Assembly: GCA_934370925.1 (NCBI GenBank)
Contig: CAKRNG010000040.1
Span: forward strand, 1 to 12,387
DNA length: 12,387 bases
Reading direction: 5' to 3'
Source: an uncultured Lacticaseibacillus sp.
Lineage (GTDB): Bacteria > Bacillota > Bacilli > Lactobacillales > Lactobacillaceae
The notes beneath the pieces were generated by a model, which ran no database searches, was not told the origin of the DNA, and saw nothing but the letters and a program-made list of their open reading frames with translations. The position numbers and the translations under genes are program-made. Below are positions 6,511 through 12,220 of the stretch, one piece after another. The first letter of the stretch is position 1; each line of letters starts with the position of its first letter.

Positions 6511-6730
6511 GCGGTTGGGCGCGGTGGCGTTCCGATTATGTGGTGTCTTCAATGGTGGGGCACGGTTCCATATTTTTGGCAAAGCCCGCCAAAAATATTC
6601 CACCTCGCTTTGAGCCTGCCAGGAAGCCCACCTGTCAGTCTCAAAGCCGGCCCGCATCTAAGCGATAAATCGCTAAGATGCCTTCACCATTTCCGCACCA
6701 CATAATCTCCACGCCACCGCGCCCAACCGC
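6511..6730 (+). repeat. Family 1 structured repeat, copy B
   Basis: Starts 13 bases after the trpG stop. The closing helix pairs GCGGTTGGGCGCGGTGGCG and ATTATGTGGTG (6511-6545) with CACCACATAAT and CGCCACCGCGCCCAACCGC (6696-6730). This sequence is unrelated to the arms of copies A and C, yet it is equally complementary. Hairpins inside: ATATTTTTGGC/GCCAAAAATAT (6570-6598), CTTTGAG/CTCAAAG with an inner CAGG/CCTG stem (6608-6646), and GCATCT-AGCGAT/ATCGCT-AGATGC with one A-A mismatch (6654-6681). Junction sequences GGGGCACGGTTCC, TTCCACCTCG and CGGCCCG match the other copies. It lacks the tail hairpin. A weak open frame on the plus strand is not a gene. Confidence 0.85.
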
Positions 6731-6783
6731 AAACCTACACCTACATCGACCGTACTCAAAACTCAGTCAGCGCCATCAAAGTT

Positions 6784-6816
6784 AAAAAAACGTTCAGCCA
6801 CTAAAAGGGTTGAACG
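6784..6816 (-). terminator. Terminator hairpin closing the minus-strand family 4 copy
   Basis: On the minus strand CGTTCAACCC pairs with GGCTGAACG, followed by seven T residues (plus-strand A tract 6784-6790). It is one of several GTTCAACC hairpins in the window and lies downstream of the conserved segment 6845-6960. Confidence 0.7.
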
Positions 6817-6844
6817 ATACATATCAAATAGTCGCTAACAAACT

Positions 6845-6960
6845 ATCTGCACAAACAGTCACCAAAACACGGTGATGAGGCAACGCCGAATCACAAGCGT
6901 CAGAAAAAGTAGCCAAACGGGTAAGGAAACCAGAGTGATAGCCCCGAGCAAGGCAGAAGA
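6845..6960 (-). repeat. Family 4 structured segment, minus-strand copy
   Basis: Read on the minus strand, this matches 9212-9310 on the plus strand. The best block (38 bases, 6870-6907 against 9251-9288) has one difference. It contains a hairpin GTGAT-TC-GGC/GCC-TC-ATCAC (6872-6894); the single difference is in its three-base loop. The homologous bases would be read in different frames in the weak open frames of the two copies, so conservation is of nucleic acid, not protein. It lies downstream of the minus-strand phosphatase gene in sense orientation and is followed by a terminator, so a 3'-UTR-derived small RNA is possible. The rest of 6731-7060 holds no gene I can support. Confidence 0.6.
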
Positions 6961-6963
6961 AGC

Positions 6964-6991
6964 GTTCAACCGCAAAGGGGAGTGGTTGAAC
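6964..6991. repeat. GTTCAACC hairpin
   Basis: GTTCAACC (6964-6971) pairs with GGTTGAAC (6984-6991) around a 12-base loop. No T tract flanks it on either strand. It has the same arms as the terminator at 7062-7102 and resembles those at 6784-6816 and 9354-9391. Confidence 0.7.
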
Positions 6992-7061
6992 AATACAAGA
7001 CAAAACGTCCCCACGTATTAGCGAGGAGCGAAACCGCGTCACCCACCGGATAGCCGCACGC

Positions 7062-7102
7062 AAAAATAGCGTTCAACCACCAACGGGGCGGTTGAACGCT
7101 AT
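7062..7102 (-). terminator. Terminator of the histidine phosphatase gene
   Basis: ATAGCGTTCAACC (7066-7078) pairs perfectly with GGTTGAACGCTAT (7090-7102). On the minus strand it is followed by TTTTT and lies 25 bases past the stop codon of the gene at 7127-7789. Confidence 0.88.
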
Positions 7103-7126
7103 CCGAAAAAACGCGCAAACCGAAAC

Positions 7127-7789
7127 TTAAGGCATCTGGTTGTAGCTTAATACCTTGATGCCGGTGTCGTTGAGTTCGATTTTGCTAATGCTGCCGTTCT
7201 TTGGGCTTTCCGTGACGACGAAGCCATCGTTCTTGCCGAATTTGTCCACAATGCTTCGAATGGTCGTGCCGTGGCTCACCATGAGGACGCGGCCACCGTT
7301 TGGGTTGTCGCGGCGCAGTTCCGCGAAGCCGTGCATGAGGCGCGTCCAGTAAGTGCGGGCGTCTTCAGCGTCGTGGAAGGGATCTTGCGCGTGCATAATG
7401 TCCTTGGACGCGTCTACACCTTTTGCCGCGATGAGGGCGCTGTACGTGCGGTGCCCCCCATTTGGCATGCCGATGACGTACCAGGTGCGCGCGGAGTCGT
7501 CTCCTTCAAAATAGCCGTAGCATTGTTCCCGGAAGTTGGGAGTTACCGTGAGCGGTGTCGACTTGGTGTAGAGGTTGGCTTCGAGGATGTAACGAATTGT
7601 GTTCTGGGCACGCATGGTGTCGCTGCAGTACGCGTGCGTGAATTCCATGTGTGCAAGGGCACGACCAGTCCGCTTGGCGTCTTCAATTCCCTTATCTGTG
7701 AGTGGGGAGTCCGACCACCCCTGCATGCGGTTGTAGCGGTTGAAAAGCGTTTGACCATGACGAACAAGATAAACGGTGATGGGTTCCAT
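7127..7789 (-). CDS. Histidine phosphatase / phosphoglycerate mutase family protein
   Basis: A 220-residue cytosolic protein of the histidine phosphatase superfamily. The catalytic RHGQT motif is at 10-14 (His11 is the phosphorylated residue), followed by QGWSDSPLTDKG (24-35), the phosphate-binding Arg60 in SDTMRAQNT, Glu88 in REQCYGYFEG, and the second catalytic His173 in VSHGTT. Members dephosphorylate sugar phosphates, nucleotides or cofactors; some are cofactor-dependent phosphoglycerate mutases, but those are usually longer and have a different core, so a broad-specificity phosphatase is more likely. The ATG follows AAAGGAG with good spacing on the minus strand. It is transcribed divergently from the HAD phosphatase gene and ends at its own terminator. 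The substrate is not predictable. Confidence 0.9.
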   Translation of the reverse strand: MEPITVYLVRHGQTLFNRYNRMQGWSDSPLTDKGIEDAKRTGRALAHMEFTHAYCSDTMRAQNTIRYILEANLYTKSTPLTVTPNFREQCYGYFEGDDSARTWYVIGMPNGGHRTYSALIAAKGVDASKDIMHAQDPFHDAEDARTYWTRLMHGFAELRRDNPNGGRVLMVSHGTTIRSIVDKFGKNDGFVVTESPKNGSISKIELNDTGIKVLSYNQMP

Positions 7790-7875
7790 GTCATTCTCCT
7801 TTGTGCAGACATGCGCAAGGTGCTCGCGGGGAGGACAAACGAACGCGTGCCTGCAGACGATTTCTTACAGGGGTA

Positions 7876-7884
7876 ATCGTACCA
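7876..7884 (-). promoter_or_regulatory. Possible extended -10 for the histidine phosphatase gene
   Basis: The minus strand reads TGGTACGAT, an extended -10 with 4 of 6 matches in the hexamer, about 87 bases before the start codon. No good -35 is present. Confidence 0.3.
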
Positions 7885-7910
7885 TTTTTTCCGGGCAAAT
7901 TCATTTTTGT

Positions 7911-7924
7911 AGAAAACGCTTCAC
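7911..7924 (+). promoter_or_regulatory. Possible cre site in a divergent promoter region
   Basis: AGAAAACGCTTCAC fits the CcpA operator consensus at 11 of 14 positions, including the central AAACGCTT core. It lies between the divergent phosphatase genes, upstream of a plausible extended -10 TGGTAATCT (7933-7941) for the plus-strand gene. The support is the match alone. Confidence 0.3.
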
Positions 7925-8000
7925 GGAAAATGTGGTAATCTATAAAGTGGATAGAGGCGCTTACATTGAAAGCGGGCGCCATCATTAAGGGGGATTTCCT

Positions 8001-8825
8001 GTGTATAAGTTATTGGTGAGCGACCTGGACGAGACGTTGGTTCGGGCCGATGGGAGTATTTCCCCAGAAAACGCGGCGGCCATTCGTGAAGTTGTGGCGC
8101 GCGGGGTGAAATTTGTACCGAATACGGGGCGTGGCTTTGCGTCTGTGCAAAACCTGTTGAAAGAAATTGGGACGTACCAGATGGCCGATCAGTTTGTGAT
8201 TTCTTACAATGGCGGTGCGGTAGTCGAGAATAAGGATAATCAGGTGCTCATGACGGGCGAGATGCCATACGCTGTGGCGAAGCGCGTGTTCGACATGTTG
8301 GCGCAGCATCTAGAGGTGGATGTGCACGTGTACACGTTGAACCACGTCTACATCTATAACGCGCGGCCCGATGATTTGGCGTATGTGGAAAGCCGCGGGG
8401 TGGCGCACATTGAAATGCCGGATGCGGATTTCTCCCGGTTTGCACAAAAGCACGTGATGAAGGTTATTTTCATGAATCCTGACATCGAGGTGCGGCATGC
8501 AGTTGCTGAAAGTGTCATGGCGGAGATGGCAAACGATGTCGACCTAACGTATTCTTCTGGTCGTTACGGTGAATTTAATCACAAGGGTGTGAATAAGGGC
8601 AGCGCAACGCTGGAACTGGCGAAGAAGTTGGGGATTAAGCCAGATGAAATTATGGCGTTTGGGGATAACGCCAACGACATTCCGATGTTCAAGGTGGTTG
8701 GCACGCCAGTTTCCGTCAGCAACGGGATTCCTGAAATTAAGTCGCTTGCGAAGTATGTCACGGATGCGAACTACGAAACGGGTGTGGCAGAGGCGATTCA
8801 CAAATACATTCTGGACGTCGACTAA
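8001..8825 (+). CDS. Cof-type HAD-IIB family phosphatase
   Basis: A 274-residue cytosolic hydrolase of the HAD superfamily, Cof subfamily, usual length about 270. Motif I is SDLDETLV (7-14) with nucleophile Asp8 and acid/base Asp10. Motif II is NTGRG (41-45). The Cof-type cap domain occupies about residues 85-190. Motif III lysine lies in KGVNKGSA (195-202) and motif IV is GDNANDIPM (221-229), with metal-binding Asp222 and Asp226. These enzymes dephosphorylate sugar phosphates, FMN or similar small molecules; the substrate is not predictable. The start is GTG, preceded by AAGGGGGAT at a suitable distance. It is probably co-transcribed with the small membrane protein 30 bases downstream. Confidence 0.92.
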   Translation: MYKLLVSDLDETLVRADGSISPENAAAIREVVARGVKFVPNTGRGFASVQNLLKEIGTYQMADQFVISYNGGAVVENKDNQVLMTGEMPYAVAKRVFDMLAQHLEVDVHVYTLNHVYIYNARPDDLAYVESRGVAHIEMPDADFSRFAQKHVMKVIFMNPDIEVRHAVAESVMAEMANDVDLTYSSGRYGEFNHKGVNKGSATLELAKKLGIKPDEIMAFGDNANDIPMFKVVGTPVSVSNGIPEIKSLAKYVTDANYETGVAEAIHKYILDVD

Positions 8826-8855
8826 GCACATTGAGTTACGAAGGAGGGGGAAGTC

Positions 8856-9038
8856 ATGAAACGAAACAACCGGGTTTTGTGGATTATTTTCGCGGTGCTG
8901 GTCATCGGCTTATTGGGAACCGGTTGGCTGCTCGTACAGGCACTCATGGCGGGTAAGACAAGGTGGTTGGACTGGTTCTTGCCGATGCTGTTCTTATACA
9001 CCCTCTTCAACGCCTGGCACCTGTTGCATCAGCGCTAG
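8856..9038 (+). CDS. Small two-pass membrane protein
   Basis: A 60-residue hypothetical protein with a very strong ribosome binding site, AAGGAGGGGG before the ATG. It has two hydrophobic stretches, about residues 8-30 (VLWIIFAVLVIGLLGTGWLL core) and 41-57 (FLPMLFLYTLFNAW core), separated by a short polar loop AGKTRWLDW. The N terminus is basic (MKRNNR). It follows the HAD gene by 30 bases and precedes a terminator, so the two likely form an operon. I do not recognise the family and suggest no function beyond membrane location. Confidence 0.8.
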   Translation: MKRNNRVLWIIFAVLVIGLLGTGWLLVQALMAGKTRWLDWFLPMLFLYTLFNAWHLLHQR

Positions 9039-9065
9039 TGTTTTTGAGGTGTGCGTCTTTTTTGG

Positions 9066-9105
9066 TAGCGGTTGGCCGTTTTGTTTGCGGCTGAGCGCTA
9101 TTTTT
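9066..9105 (+). terminator. Terminator after the small membrane protein
   Basis: TAGCG (9066-9070) and GCC (9075-9077) pair with GGC (9089-9091) and CGCTA (9096-9100), followed by TTTTT. The arms are a diverged form of the GTTCAACC hairpins found elsewhere in the window. Confidence 0.7.
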
Positions 9106-9211
9106 GTTTGCGCTTTTTGACGTTGATTCGCACCGCGCCGCTTTATTTTGTTGGTCTTCTCCGTGTCCGTCTAGCCATTTCTTTCGTTGGTGAACTATCT
9201 GCTTTCTTGCT

Positions 9212-9310
9212 CGCTGCTATTCAGAACGGTACCTTGGCCGTGGCGCTACCTTTTCTGACGCTTGTGATTCGGCTTTGCCTCATCACCGGGGGCTTTTTCA
9301 CTTGTGTGCT
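9212..9310 (+). repeat. Family 4 structured segment, plus-strand copy
   Basis: Aligns with the reverse complement of 6845-6960, with shared blocks CTTGCTCG, GCTAT, CCTT, CCGT, CTAC and the 38-base block 9251-9288. The hairpin GTGAT-TC-GGC/GCC-TC-ATCAC is at 9264-9286. It lies downstream of the HAD phosphatase operon in sense orientation and ahead of a terminator hairpin. The hydrophobic 85-codon open frame across 9072-9329 is not accepted: it starts inside the terminator and its frame is not conserved in the other copy. The rest of 9106-9350 shows nothing else. Confidence 0.6.
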
Positions 9311-9353
9311 TGGCTTCTTTCCTTGGTGAACATTTTGCTTGATTTAGGGAAAC

Positions 9354-9391
9354 AAAAAACGTTCAACCCGCATTGGATTGAACGCTTTTTT
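9354..9391. terminator. Bidirectional terminator
   Basis: CGTTCAA (9360-9366) pairs with TTGAACG (9378-9384), with two further C-G pairs beyond a mismatch. An A tract (9354-9359) precedes it and a T tract (9386-9391) follows, so it can end the minus-strand iminopeptidase gene and any plus-strand transcript through 9212-9310. Confidence 0.85.
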
Positions 9392-9427
9392 GAAAACGAC
9401 TTGGTAAATTAAGCCGTGAACTAGGGA

Positions 9428-10330
9428 CTAGTCAGTGAACGTGCCGTTTTCGACGTCGGAGATGAATTGCTTCAGGTTGGCGAAGTAAACGGGGGCGTTG
9501 TCGATCATGTGGTGGTGACCCCCATCTGGTGTGGTGACAAGACGTGCGTGGGGGATGACTTCTGCCATGCGCTGGGCGGAGCGAACAGGCATCGTTTCGT
9601 GTTCGCCAAACGTAAGGAGTGTTGGAACGGTGATGTTCTGAATCTGGTCACGCAGGTCGAATTCGTTCAGCTTCCCAGTCACAACGAACTCGTTGTCGCC
9701 CTGGAATGCACCGTAAACGGGACGCGCCATGGTTGAGATGAGGTGGCTGATTGCGGGTGGCTGTTTGCGGTCCACGTAGCCGGCGTTCAGAACGTCGACG
9801 TACTTCTGGTACTGAGCGTCATCCCAGTTACCAGCGTCTTCTTGTTCCTTCATGTAGGCAACGGCGGAAGGTGGCAGTGCCTCTTCACGAACACGGTTGA
9901 TGTTAACCACGTATTCTTCGATGTTGTCGATCATGGAGGAGATGATGGCCCCCTTCAAGTGCTGGCCGTACTTCAATGCGTACAACTGTACGAGTGCGCC
10001 ACCCCAAGACTGGCCGATGAGGTAGAAGTTGTCGAGGCCAAGCTTCTGGCGGACTTCTTCAACTTCTTCGAGGAAGTATTCAGTGGTCAGGTACTTGGCG
10101 TTTTCGGGGTCTGTGTAGTCGGGCTGGTCGGAGTAAAATGAGCCGAGCTGGTCGTACATATGTACCTGAACGCCGAGGTCGGCAAGCTTTTCGCCGAAGT
10201 TCTCCCAGTATTCATGTGTGCCGCCGGGGCCGCCGTGGAGGCAGAGCAAGTGGATATCGCCTGTGCCTTGCGTGTTGGTCCACAGGTGGTAGCCGTTATC
10301 AAGCGTGAGAATCGTGGTGCCTTGCTTCAT
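9428..10330 (-). CDS. pip: Proline iminopeptidase (alpha/beta hydrolase, S33 family)
   Basis: A 300-residue cytosolic alpha/beta hydrolase of peptidase family S33, which removes N-terminal proline from peptides. Motifs are the oxyanion-hole sequence LHGGPGG (31-37), the nucleophile elbow GQSWGG (106-111, Ser108) and the late histidine region DGGHHHMID (269-277), with a helical cap domain between about 130 and 220. LHGGPGG with GQSWGG is the usual proline iminopeptidase combination. The acidic member of the triad is probably near FGEHETMP (241-248), in a segment that often has Asp. ATG 10330 is preferred to an in-frame GTG nine bases upstream because AGGTG is six bases before it. It is a single gene with its own extended -10 and a terminator; lactic acid bacteria use such enzymes to release proline from casein-type peptides. 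Confidence 0.9.
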   Translation of the reverse strand: MKQGTTILTLDNGYHLWTNTQGTGDIHLLCLHGGPGGTHEYWENFGEKLADLGVQVHMYDQLGSFYSDQPDYTDPENAKYLTTEYFLEEVEEVRQKLGLDNFYLIGQSWGGALVQLYALKYGQHLKGAIISSMIDNIEEYVVNINRVREEALPPSAVAYMKEQEDAGNWDDAQYQKYVDVLNAGYVDRKQPPAISHLISTMARPVYGAFQGDNEFVVTGKLNEFDLRDQIQNITVPTLLTFGEHETMPVRSAQRMAEVIPHARLVTTPDGGHHHMIDNAPVYFANLKQFISDVENGTFTD

Positions 10331-10361
10331 AGGATTCACCTAGTTTCATCAGAATACGTCC

Positions 10362-10370
10362 ATTTTAGCA
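10362..10370 (-). promoter_or_regulatory. Extended -10 promoter of pip
   Basis: The minus strand reads TGCTAAAAT, an extended -10 (TAAAAT, 5 of 6) about 32 bases before the start codon. The -35 region falls in the duplicated arm of repeat copy C and shows no good hexamer. Confidence 0.55.
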
Positions 10371-10378
10371 TTGTTGGG

Positions 10379-10844
10379 GGCGGTTGCGGGAAAAAGTTTG
10401 GCTCCGGTTTGGGTGTACCTTCAGTGGTGGGGGTCGGCGGTTGCGGGGGCAAGTTCAGCTCCGGTTTTGGCGTGTCTCCAGTGGTGGGGCACGGTTCCAT
10501 AATTATGACCAAAGACCGGTCATAATTATTCCACCTCGCTTTGAGCCTGTCTGACAAGCCCGGTCAGCCAATCTCAAAGTCGGCCCGAGGCTGCGCCAGA
10601 AGTCCAAAGCGCACGAACGTTACATCCAGTCGCGCGCCAGAAGACTGCCCCCTAACATACAAAGCAGGCCTGGTAGAAATCCTAAGTTCGGGATTTCCAC
10701 CAGGCCTGCTTTGTATACCGGGGCCAAACCGTCTTCTGGCGCAGCCTCCGACACCACTTACGACACCCCAAAACCTCCGCCGAACTTGCCCCCGCAACTG
10801 CCTACATCTTCCGCTAATCATCTTCTTGTTTGAATGAAAAGATG
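10379..10844 (+). repeat. Family 1 structured repeat, copy C, with duplicated 5' arm
   Basis: The 5' arm 10436-10488 pairs with 10751-10802 through GTTGCGGGGGCAAGTTC, GGTTTTGG, GTGTC and AGTGGTG blocks. A diverged extra copy of the 5' arm lies immediately before it (10379-10433, period 57). Hairpin 1 is 12 perfect pairs, ATAATTATGACC/GGTCATAATTAT (10499-10529). Hairpin 2 is CTTTGAG/CTCAAAG with an inner CTGAC/GTCAG stem. Hairpin 3 is replaced by a complete family 2 element. The tail hairpin CATCTT/AAGATG is at 10819-10844. Junction sequences match copies A and B. No credible gene lies in it. Confidence 0.85.
10587..10748 (+). repeat. Family 2 element nested in copy C
   Basis: A 162-bp element with perfect 16-bp terminal inverted repeats, GAGGCTGCGCCAGAAG and CTTCTGGCGCAGCCTC. 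The centre is a very long hairpin: ATACAAAGCAGGCCTGGT and GAAATCC pair with GGATTTC and ACCAGGCCTGCTTTGTAT around an eight-base loop. A second GCGCCAGAAG lies internally near 10634. It sits exactly where hairpin 3 occurs in the other family 1 copies. No transposase is encoded. Confidence 0.85.
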
Positions 10845-10858
10845 TTGACGCACCGGCC

Positions 10859-10888
10859 TTGTCGCGCGTAAAGGGGGCATGGTACACT
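10859..10888 (+). promoter_or_regulatory. Antiporter promoter
   Basis: TTGTCG (10859-10864), an 18-base spacer and TACACT (10883-10888), the latter preceded by TGG as an extended -10. Transcription would start near 10894-10896, on or next to a palindrome TATGAAA-AG-TTTCATA (10893-10908) that could be an operator. Confidence 0.6.
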
Positions 10889-10892
10889 AGAA

Positions 10893-11011
10893 TATGAAAA
10901 GTTTCATACGTGGCTTTCTGTCGTTGCAGAAAAGCTGAAATTGGTTGGACATGGCGTTCAAGAATTGGTCCCTGCTTGGGTTGGCGGGACGAGTTCTTGG
11001 GCGCTTTTTTT
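10893..11011 (+). promoter_or_regulatory. Leader with intrinsic terminator before the antiporter gene
   Basis: A leader of about 175 bases separates the promoter from the GTG start. It contains hairpins 10893-10908 and GGCTTTCTG/CAGAAAAGCT (10912-10935). Then comes a strong terminator, 10954-10972 pairing with 10986-11004 (18 of 19 positions, counting wobbles), followed by seven T residues at 11005-11011. A small hairpin TTGCG/CGCAA lies after it. A terminator between promoter and coding region implies controlled read-through by a riboswitch, a protein or a leader peptide. I could not match it to the c-di-AMP, Mn, fluoride, Na or Li riboswitch consensus as I remember them. Confidence 0.7.
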
Positions 11012-11068
11012 AACCTTGCGAAACGCGACGCAAATTTTTCATACGCACAGTCAACAGGAGGAATTATA

Positions 11069-12220
11069 GTGAACATTGCATTAACTTTAGCCATTATCTT
11101 GATTGCGACAACGCTTGCCGGTCATCTATGCGTGCGGTTGGGGCAGCCCGCGGTGATTGGGCAGATGTTGGTGGGGATTGTTCTGGGTCCCACCATTTTG
11201 AACTGGGTGCCACTCACGCCCACGCTGACCGCCTTTGCGGATATTGGGGTGGTCGTGCTGATGTTTTTGGCCGGGCTTGAGACGGATACGCGCGGGCTTC
11301 GGCGGTACCTTATGCCCAGTGTGGCGGTGGCGGTGCTCGGTATCTTGCTGCCAGTCGGGGTGACTTATCTGCTGGCGCGAACGTGGCAATTATCGGTGCT
11401 GACGAGCTTGTTTACGGGGATTGTGTTTTCCGCGACGTCCGTGTCGATTTCGGTGGCCGTTCTGCGCGAACTCGGTGTCCTCAGGGGGCGCGCGGGAAGT
11501 ATTATTCTCGGCGCGGCGGTGCTGGATGACGTGGCGGCAGTTATTTTAACCGGGGTGTTCATGGGCATGGCGGGCGGAAAAAGCACGAATATGGGCGTGC
11601 AGCTTTTGTGGCAGGTCGCGTTTGTTTTCGGCACATGGGCGGTCGTGGTTTGGCTGGCACCGACGTTAATGCGGTTGGCGGAAAAATTGCTGATTCCGTT
11701 TGGCCGTGAACTAACGGCGCTCGCGTTGTGTCTCTTAATGGCGGGTGTTGCGGAAGTTGTCGGGTTGAGTGCGGCGTTGGGGGCTTTCTTTGCGGGGATT
11801 GCCATTAGTCAAACGGCGGTGCGTGAAACGGTTAGCCGTTCCGTGGACGTGATTGGAACGGGGATTTTTGTGCCCGTTTTCTTCGTTAGCATCGGCTTGC
11901 ACCTCCACTTGAGCTTACACACGAACTGGTGGTTTGTACTCGCGTTGACGGCGCTGGCAGTCGTGTCGAAGTGGTTGGGTGCCGGATTGGGCGCAAAACT
12001 AACGGGGAGTTCGTGGCATGAGTCGAGCGTGATTGGTGCGGGAATGATTAGCCGCGGCGAAATGGCTCTGATTGTGGCGCTGATTGGTGAACGGGCAGGG
12101 CTCTTGCCGGGTAACGAGTATGACGTGATCATCGCAGCCATCATCCTTGCCACCCTTATCGCGCCGTTTATTTTAAGGTGGCAGGTAAAAACAGAGCGCA
12201 GTGTCCCGGGTAGAAGCTGA
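11069..12220 (+). CDS. CPA2-family cation/proton antiporter
   Basis: A 383-residue integral membrane protein of the monovalent cation:proton antiporter-2 family (NapA/GerN/Kef type), with about 12-13 hydrophobic segments. It exchanges Na+ or K+ for H+ across the membrane. Motifs are GQPAVIGQMLVGIVLGP (25-41), FLAGLETD (66-73), the unwound-helix sequence FSATSVSISVAVL (120-132), the ion-binding aspartate pair LDD (152-154), GLSAALGAFFAGIAIS (232-247), Lys301 in the SKWLGAGLGAK helix and SRGEMALIV (328-336). The Asp-Asp pair is typical of Na+/H+ exchangers rather than Kef channels, and no C-terminal TrkA-N domain is present. GTG 11069 is chosen because AGGAGG is seven bases upstream; the frame stays open further 5' but lies in the leader. 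The last nine residues (TERSVPGRS) and the stop are encoded by a repeat. Confidence 0.92.
   Translation: MNIALTLAIILIATTLAGHLCVRLGQPAVIGQMLVGIVLGPTILNWVPLTPTLTAFADIGVVVLMFLAGLETDTRGLRRYLMPSVAVAVLGILLPVGVTYLLARTWQLSVLTSLFTGIVFSATSVSISVAVLRELGVLRGRAGSIILGAAVLDDVAAVILTGVFMGMAGGKSTNMGVQLLWQVAFVFGTWAVVVWLAPTLMRLAEKLLIPFGRELTALALCLLMAGVAEVVGLSAALGAFFAGIAISQTAVRETVSRSVDVIGTGIFVPVFFVSIGLHLHLSLHTNWWFVLALTALAVVSKWLGAGLGAKLTGSSWHESSVIGAGMISRGEMALIVALIGERAGLLPGNEYDVIIAAIILATLIAPFILRWQVKTERSVPGRS

Noticed and set aside
6508..6730. tRNA or tRNA-like gene because of the cloverleaf fold
   Set aside because: The element is about three times too long, has no anticodon arm or T-arm consensus, and its helices are far longer than in tRNA.
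9072..9329. Hydrophobic 85-codon open frame on the plus strand
   Set aside because: It begins inside a terminator hairpin with a TTG start and no ribosome binding site, and the homologous segment at 6845-6960 conserves bases but not this reading frame.
10951..10975. Fluoride riboswitch suggested by ATGGCGTTC
   Set aside because: The short match lacks the flanking stems and the pseudoknot sequence of the crcB motif, and it forms part of the terminator arm.
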